DNA of 64,000 nt from Gloeomargaritales cyanobacterium VI4D9. Lineage in GTDB: Bacteria; Cyanobacteriota; Cyanobacteriia; Gloeomargaritales; Gloeomargaritaceae. The first letter of the stretch is position 1, and every line of letters begins with the position of its first letter. Position numbers and translations under genes: made by a program. Under the pieces are notes generated by a model that saw only the letters and a list, made by a program, of their open reading frames with translations, ran no database searches and was not told the DNA's origin. The stretch is taken from contig OV696605.1 in assembly GCA_927797885.1 (NCBI GenBank), forward strand, positions 124,001 through 188,000, read 5' to 3'. Below, one piece after another: positions 61,967 to 64,000 of this stretch.

Positions 61967-62860
61967 ATGATGCGAACCAAATCTTGCCTAACTTGGACGG
62001 GGTTGGTGGCGCTGGTACTTGGGGGATGTACCGTGACCGTTGACCAAACCGCTAACAATGCACCCACGCCCTCACCAAAACTGCCTACGCCTGGTACGCC
62101 TGTTGCTACCCCTTCCCCCAGCCCCGCTCCGGCGGCTACTCCCGTAGCGACAGCACCTGTAACCCAGGATGGTTTGATCCCTTCAGAAGACCCCAATCAA
62201 CGGCGGGATCAGTTGATGCCCGGTCGGAATGACCCCTTTGCGCCCCCAGGTACGACGGGTGCCCGTCCGGGGCAAGAGGTGGTCGAAATTCCGCCGCCGC
62301 CGTTTGATATTGCCCCACCGCCGGGACCCTTACCCCAGGTGCAGAATGCGCCCTTGCCTCCCTATGACCCCAGTGCTTCCACCTTGGCGGATTTTCCGGG
62401 CCGGGGGGCTGATGTGGCAAATATGATCATGGTGCATGGGGTGGTGCAGGTGGGCAACCAGGTACAAGCGATTATCAAAACCCCCAATGAAGCCTCGGCT
62501 CGCTATGTGCGCCCGGGTCAGCGGTTGGAAGGGGGGTTGGTGCTGGTGAAACGCATCGAAAGCCGGGGGTTGCAACCGGTGGTGGTGTTTGAACAGGATG
62601 GCACCCAAGTGGCACGGGCGGTGGGGCAGGAACCGGATTTCCCGGTGAATCCCTACACCATTGGGGCACGGGTACCGACGTTGCAAAGCCAAAGTCCCCC
62701 AGCCACTTCCGGGGTGACAGCGGCTCCGATACCGATGCAACCGACCCAGCCTGGGGTAGCCCCAACGCCACAACCCGGGGCGCGGCAAAGTCAGATACCG
62801 TCCGTGCCATCTCCAGCCACCCCTGCCGTGGTGGTTCCCCCTGCTCCTCCCGTCCGTTAA
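61967..62860 (+). CDS. Envelope lipoprotein, hypothetical
   Basis: 297 residues. Lipobox VLGGC (MMRTKSCLTWTGLVALVLGGC) is followed by a Pro/Thr/Ser-rich linker. The domain at about 140-215 (VANMIMVHGVVQVGNQVQAIIKTPNEASARYVRPGQRLEGGLVLVKRIESRGLQPVVVFEQDG) resembles PilP/SH3-like folds that bind pilus or secretion parts. The tail is Pro-rich. It is followed by the pseudoprotease gene after 21 bp, so the two probably form an operon at the envelope. Function unassigned. Confidence 0.65.
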   Translation: MMRTKSCLTWTGLVALVLGGCTVTVDQTANNAPTPSPKLPTPGTPVATPSPSPAPAATPVATAPVTQDGLIPSEDPNQRRDQLMPGRNDPFAPPGTTGARPGQEVVEIPPPPFDIAPPPGPLPQVQNAPLPPYDPSASTLADFPGRGADVANMIMVHGVVQVGNQVQAIIKTPNEASARYVRPGQRLEGGLVLVKRIESRGLQPVVVFEQDGTQVARAVGQEPDFPVNPYTIGARVPTLQSQSPPATSGVTAAPIPMQPTQPGVAPTPQPGARQSQIPSVPSPATPAVVVPPAPPVR

Positions 62861-62881
62861 CCATAGCCAAGGGAGTTTCCT

Positions 62882-63892
62882 ATGCGATCCATACCATTGA
62901 CCTTGGGGTTGCTGTTGAGCTTGGCGGTGCCTGCTTTGGCGCAACGGCTGACCCCCAACAATGTGCAAGACGTTCATGCCTTTGTCTCCGAAAATATCTG
63001 CCCTTTCCCCCGCAACCAGATTGACCTGCGTTCGGTGCGGGAATTGACCGGGCGGGAGGACTTGACCCTGACTGATATTCAACTCATCTGCGGGCGGGCG
63101 ACCGGACGGCGGGTGGCGGTGGCGCAGACGGCGGGGGGGCGGGCACCTTTGCCGAATTTTGAACTGATTGAGCGGGCACGGCGGGCTACCGTGGCGGTGA
63201 TTTTGTCCGTGTACGACAATATTGGTCAGCCCCAACCTTCCCCAGGGAATATTCCGAGTAATCCCACATTCGGCACGTTTTCCCGACAACGGCTCTATGA
63301 TGTGCGCCAGGCGACGGGGTTTCATCTGGGGAATGGCCTGATTGTCACCAACCTGACCTCTTTGGGAGGCATTCCCACGGCAATTGACAGTGTTGGGACG
63401 GAGGTTCAGGTTTTGGGGAGCAATGCTAACTATACCCGTCTGCGGGTGGAGTTGGGGGATGGGTCGGTGCGGCAGGCGCGGGTGGTGTATTTTGACCCGA
63501 CCACGGATACGGCACTCTTGGCGGTAAAAGGGGATACCCGGAATCTGGCGGCTCTGCCGGTGGCGACCGGATTGCCCAGTATTGGCCAGCGGGTGTTGAC
63601 CATGAGCTATCCGATTGGGGTGTTGCCGGTGACGGCGACGGAGGGGATGGTGATGGGGATTCGTCCCTACGGTCGGCTGACGCTTTTGCAGATCAATGCG
63701 GCTACCAGTGCTGGTTCCCAGGGAGCGCCGGTGTTGGACGAGCGGGGTGCCGTGGTGGGGGTGGTGGCGGTGAAAAACCCCACCCTCTTCCAGTTGGCGG
63801 GTTCCATTTTGGGGTCGGAAAATGTGGGCTTTGCGGTGCCGATTGGCACGGTTTTGCAACGGTTGAATTTGGCAACCCGGGGAGGACACTAA
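62882..63892 (+). CDS. Trypsin-like fold protein, probable pseudoprotease
   Basis: 336 residues with signal peptide (LGLLLSLAVPALAQ). An N-terminal region of about 70 residues (VQDVHAFVSENICPFPRNQID) carries two Cys, and a chymotrypsin/HtrA-like domain follows. The fold landmarks are FHLGNGLIVTNLTSLG, DPTTDTALLAVKG and TSAGSQGAPVLDERGAVVGVVAVK. In active members these read TNxHVV and GNSGGP. Here the His position is not His, and the Ser position in GSQGAP is Gln by the best alignment. Only the Asp (TDTALL) is kept, so proteolysis is unlikely; a binding role is inferred. No PDZ domain. Confidence 0.7.
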   Translation: MRSIPLTLGLLLSLAVPALAQRLTPNNVQDVHAFVSENICPFPRNQIDLRSVRELTGREDLTLTDIQLICGRATGRRVAVAQTAGGRAPLPNFELIERARRATVAVILSVYDNIGQPQPSPGNIPSNPTFGTFSRQRLYDVRQATGFHLGNGLIVTNLTSLGGIPTAIDSVGTEVQVLGSNANYTRLRVELGDGSVRQARVVYFDPTTDTALLAVKGDTRNLAALPVATGLPSIGQRVLTMSYPIGVLPVTATEGMVMGIRPYGRLTLLQINAATSAGSQGAPVLDERGAVVGVVAVKNPTLFQLAGSILGSENVGFAVPIGTVLQRLNLATRGGH

Positions 63893-63893
63893 C

Positions 63894-64000
63894 ATGGCGT
63901 TGAATGGACAGTTGCGGCGGTGGTACTGGCTGGTGGCTCCGGTGGGGGCAACGGCGGTTTTGGCTGGGGTAGTGGTTTACGGCGGGCGGGGGGTGCATTC
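63894..64000 (+). CDS. Membrane protein, N-terminal fragment
   Basis: An ATG at 63894, two bases after the stop of the pseudoprotease gene, opens MALNGQLRRWYWLVAPVGAT then AVLAGVVVYGGRG. It is a basic start and one hydrophobic helix, cut by the window end. It probably belongs to the same operon. Family not readable. Confidence 0.5.
   Translation, partial: MALNGQLRRWYWLVAPVGATAVLAGVVVYGGRGVH

Noticed and set aside
62330-63895. 521-codon minus-strand frame opposite the lipoprotein and pseudoprotease genes
   Set aside because: Composition (very rich in His, Arg, Pro) and total overlap with two well-supported genes show it is a shadow of GC-rich codons.

Overview
The window is chromosomal DNA of a phycobilisome-bearing cyanobacterium. 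Marker genes are pcyA (phycocyanobilin synthesis), psb27 (photosystem II assembly), chlM (chlorophyll synthesis), ndhI and ndhG (thylakoid NDH-1), cofG, and COP23- and CHAT-domain proteins. The genus cannot be fixed from the sequence alone.

Layout. Positions 1-17.3 kb are mostly housekeeping genes in short, often convergent units: a HAD hydrolase start, DUF445, pcyA-dnaJ-like, cofG, psb27, purE/ispH, tRNA-Phe, a TauE/ferric-reductase-like fusion, leuD, a substrate-binding lipoprotein, an LCP protein, chlM, tpiA and a cupin. Positions 17.4-25 kb are insertion-sequence debris (two decayed IS630 copies, and an IS1 split by a MITE) around a 1486-residue FHA/DUF4347/beta-helix exoprotein gene. Positions 25-31.8 kb hold an SLH-type lipoprotein, a YlqD-like protein, an ABC exporter and a TonB-ExbB-ExbD operon. 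Positions 55.9-64 kb return to host genes: a CheW-like gene, thrS, a HEAT-repeat gene, ndhI-ndhG and envelope proteins including a probable pseudoprotease. At least five small inverted-repeat element families (called MITE-A to MITE-E here) fill the intergenic gaps and are often nested or joined end to end.

The central discovery is a complete-length type V-K CRISPR-associated transposon (CAST), 31988-55872, about 23.9 kb. In order it carries: a TGTACA end with TnsB-site-like repeats; tnsB, tnsC and tniQ; a type I restriction-modification operon with an embedded MntA/HepT pair; an IS4-like element; a COP23 / Ser-Thr kinase / CHAT-protease group; a divergent MerR-type regulator fused to an HsdR-N-like nuclease domain; cas12k; tracrRNA; a 13-spacer CRISPR array; and the second TGTACA end. 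The flanks are a perfect 10-bp direct repeat.

Two things stand out. (1) The first 17 nt of the last spacer exactly match the flanking host DNA, next to a GGTA PAM and exactly 64 bp from the transposon end. The guide, PAM, target and insertion product of the event that placed the transposon are therefore all readable here; the target is the leader of a CheW-like gene, not a tRNA. (2) tnsB is interrupted in its N-terminal helix-turn-helix by a 181-bp insert with an attC-like fold, bounded exactly at G/TT. It looks like an integron gene cassette inserted at a secondary site. Removing it restores one continuous tnsB frame, so this CAST is probably stalled or works with a split TnsB.
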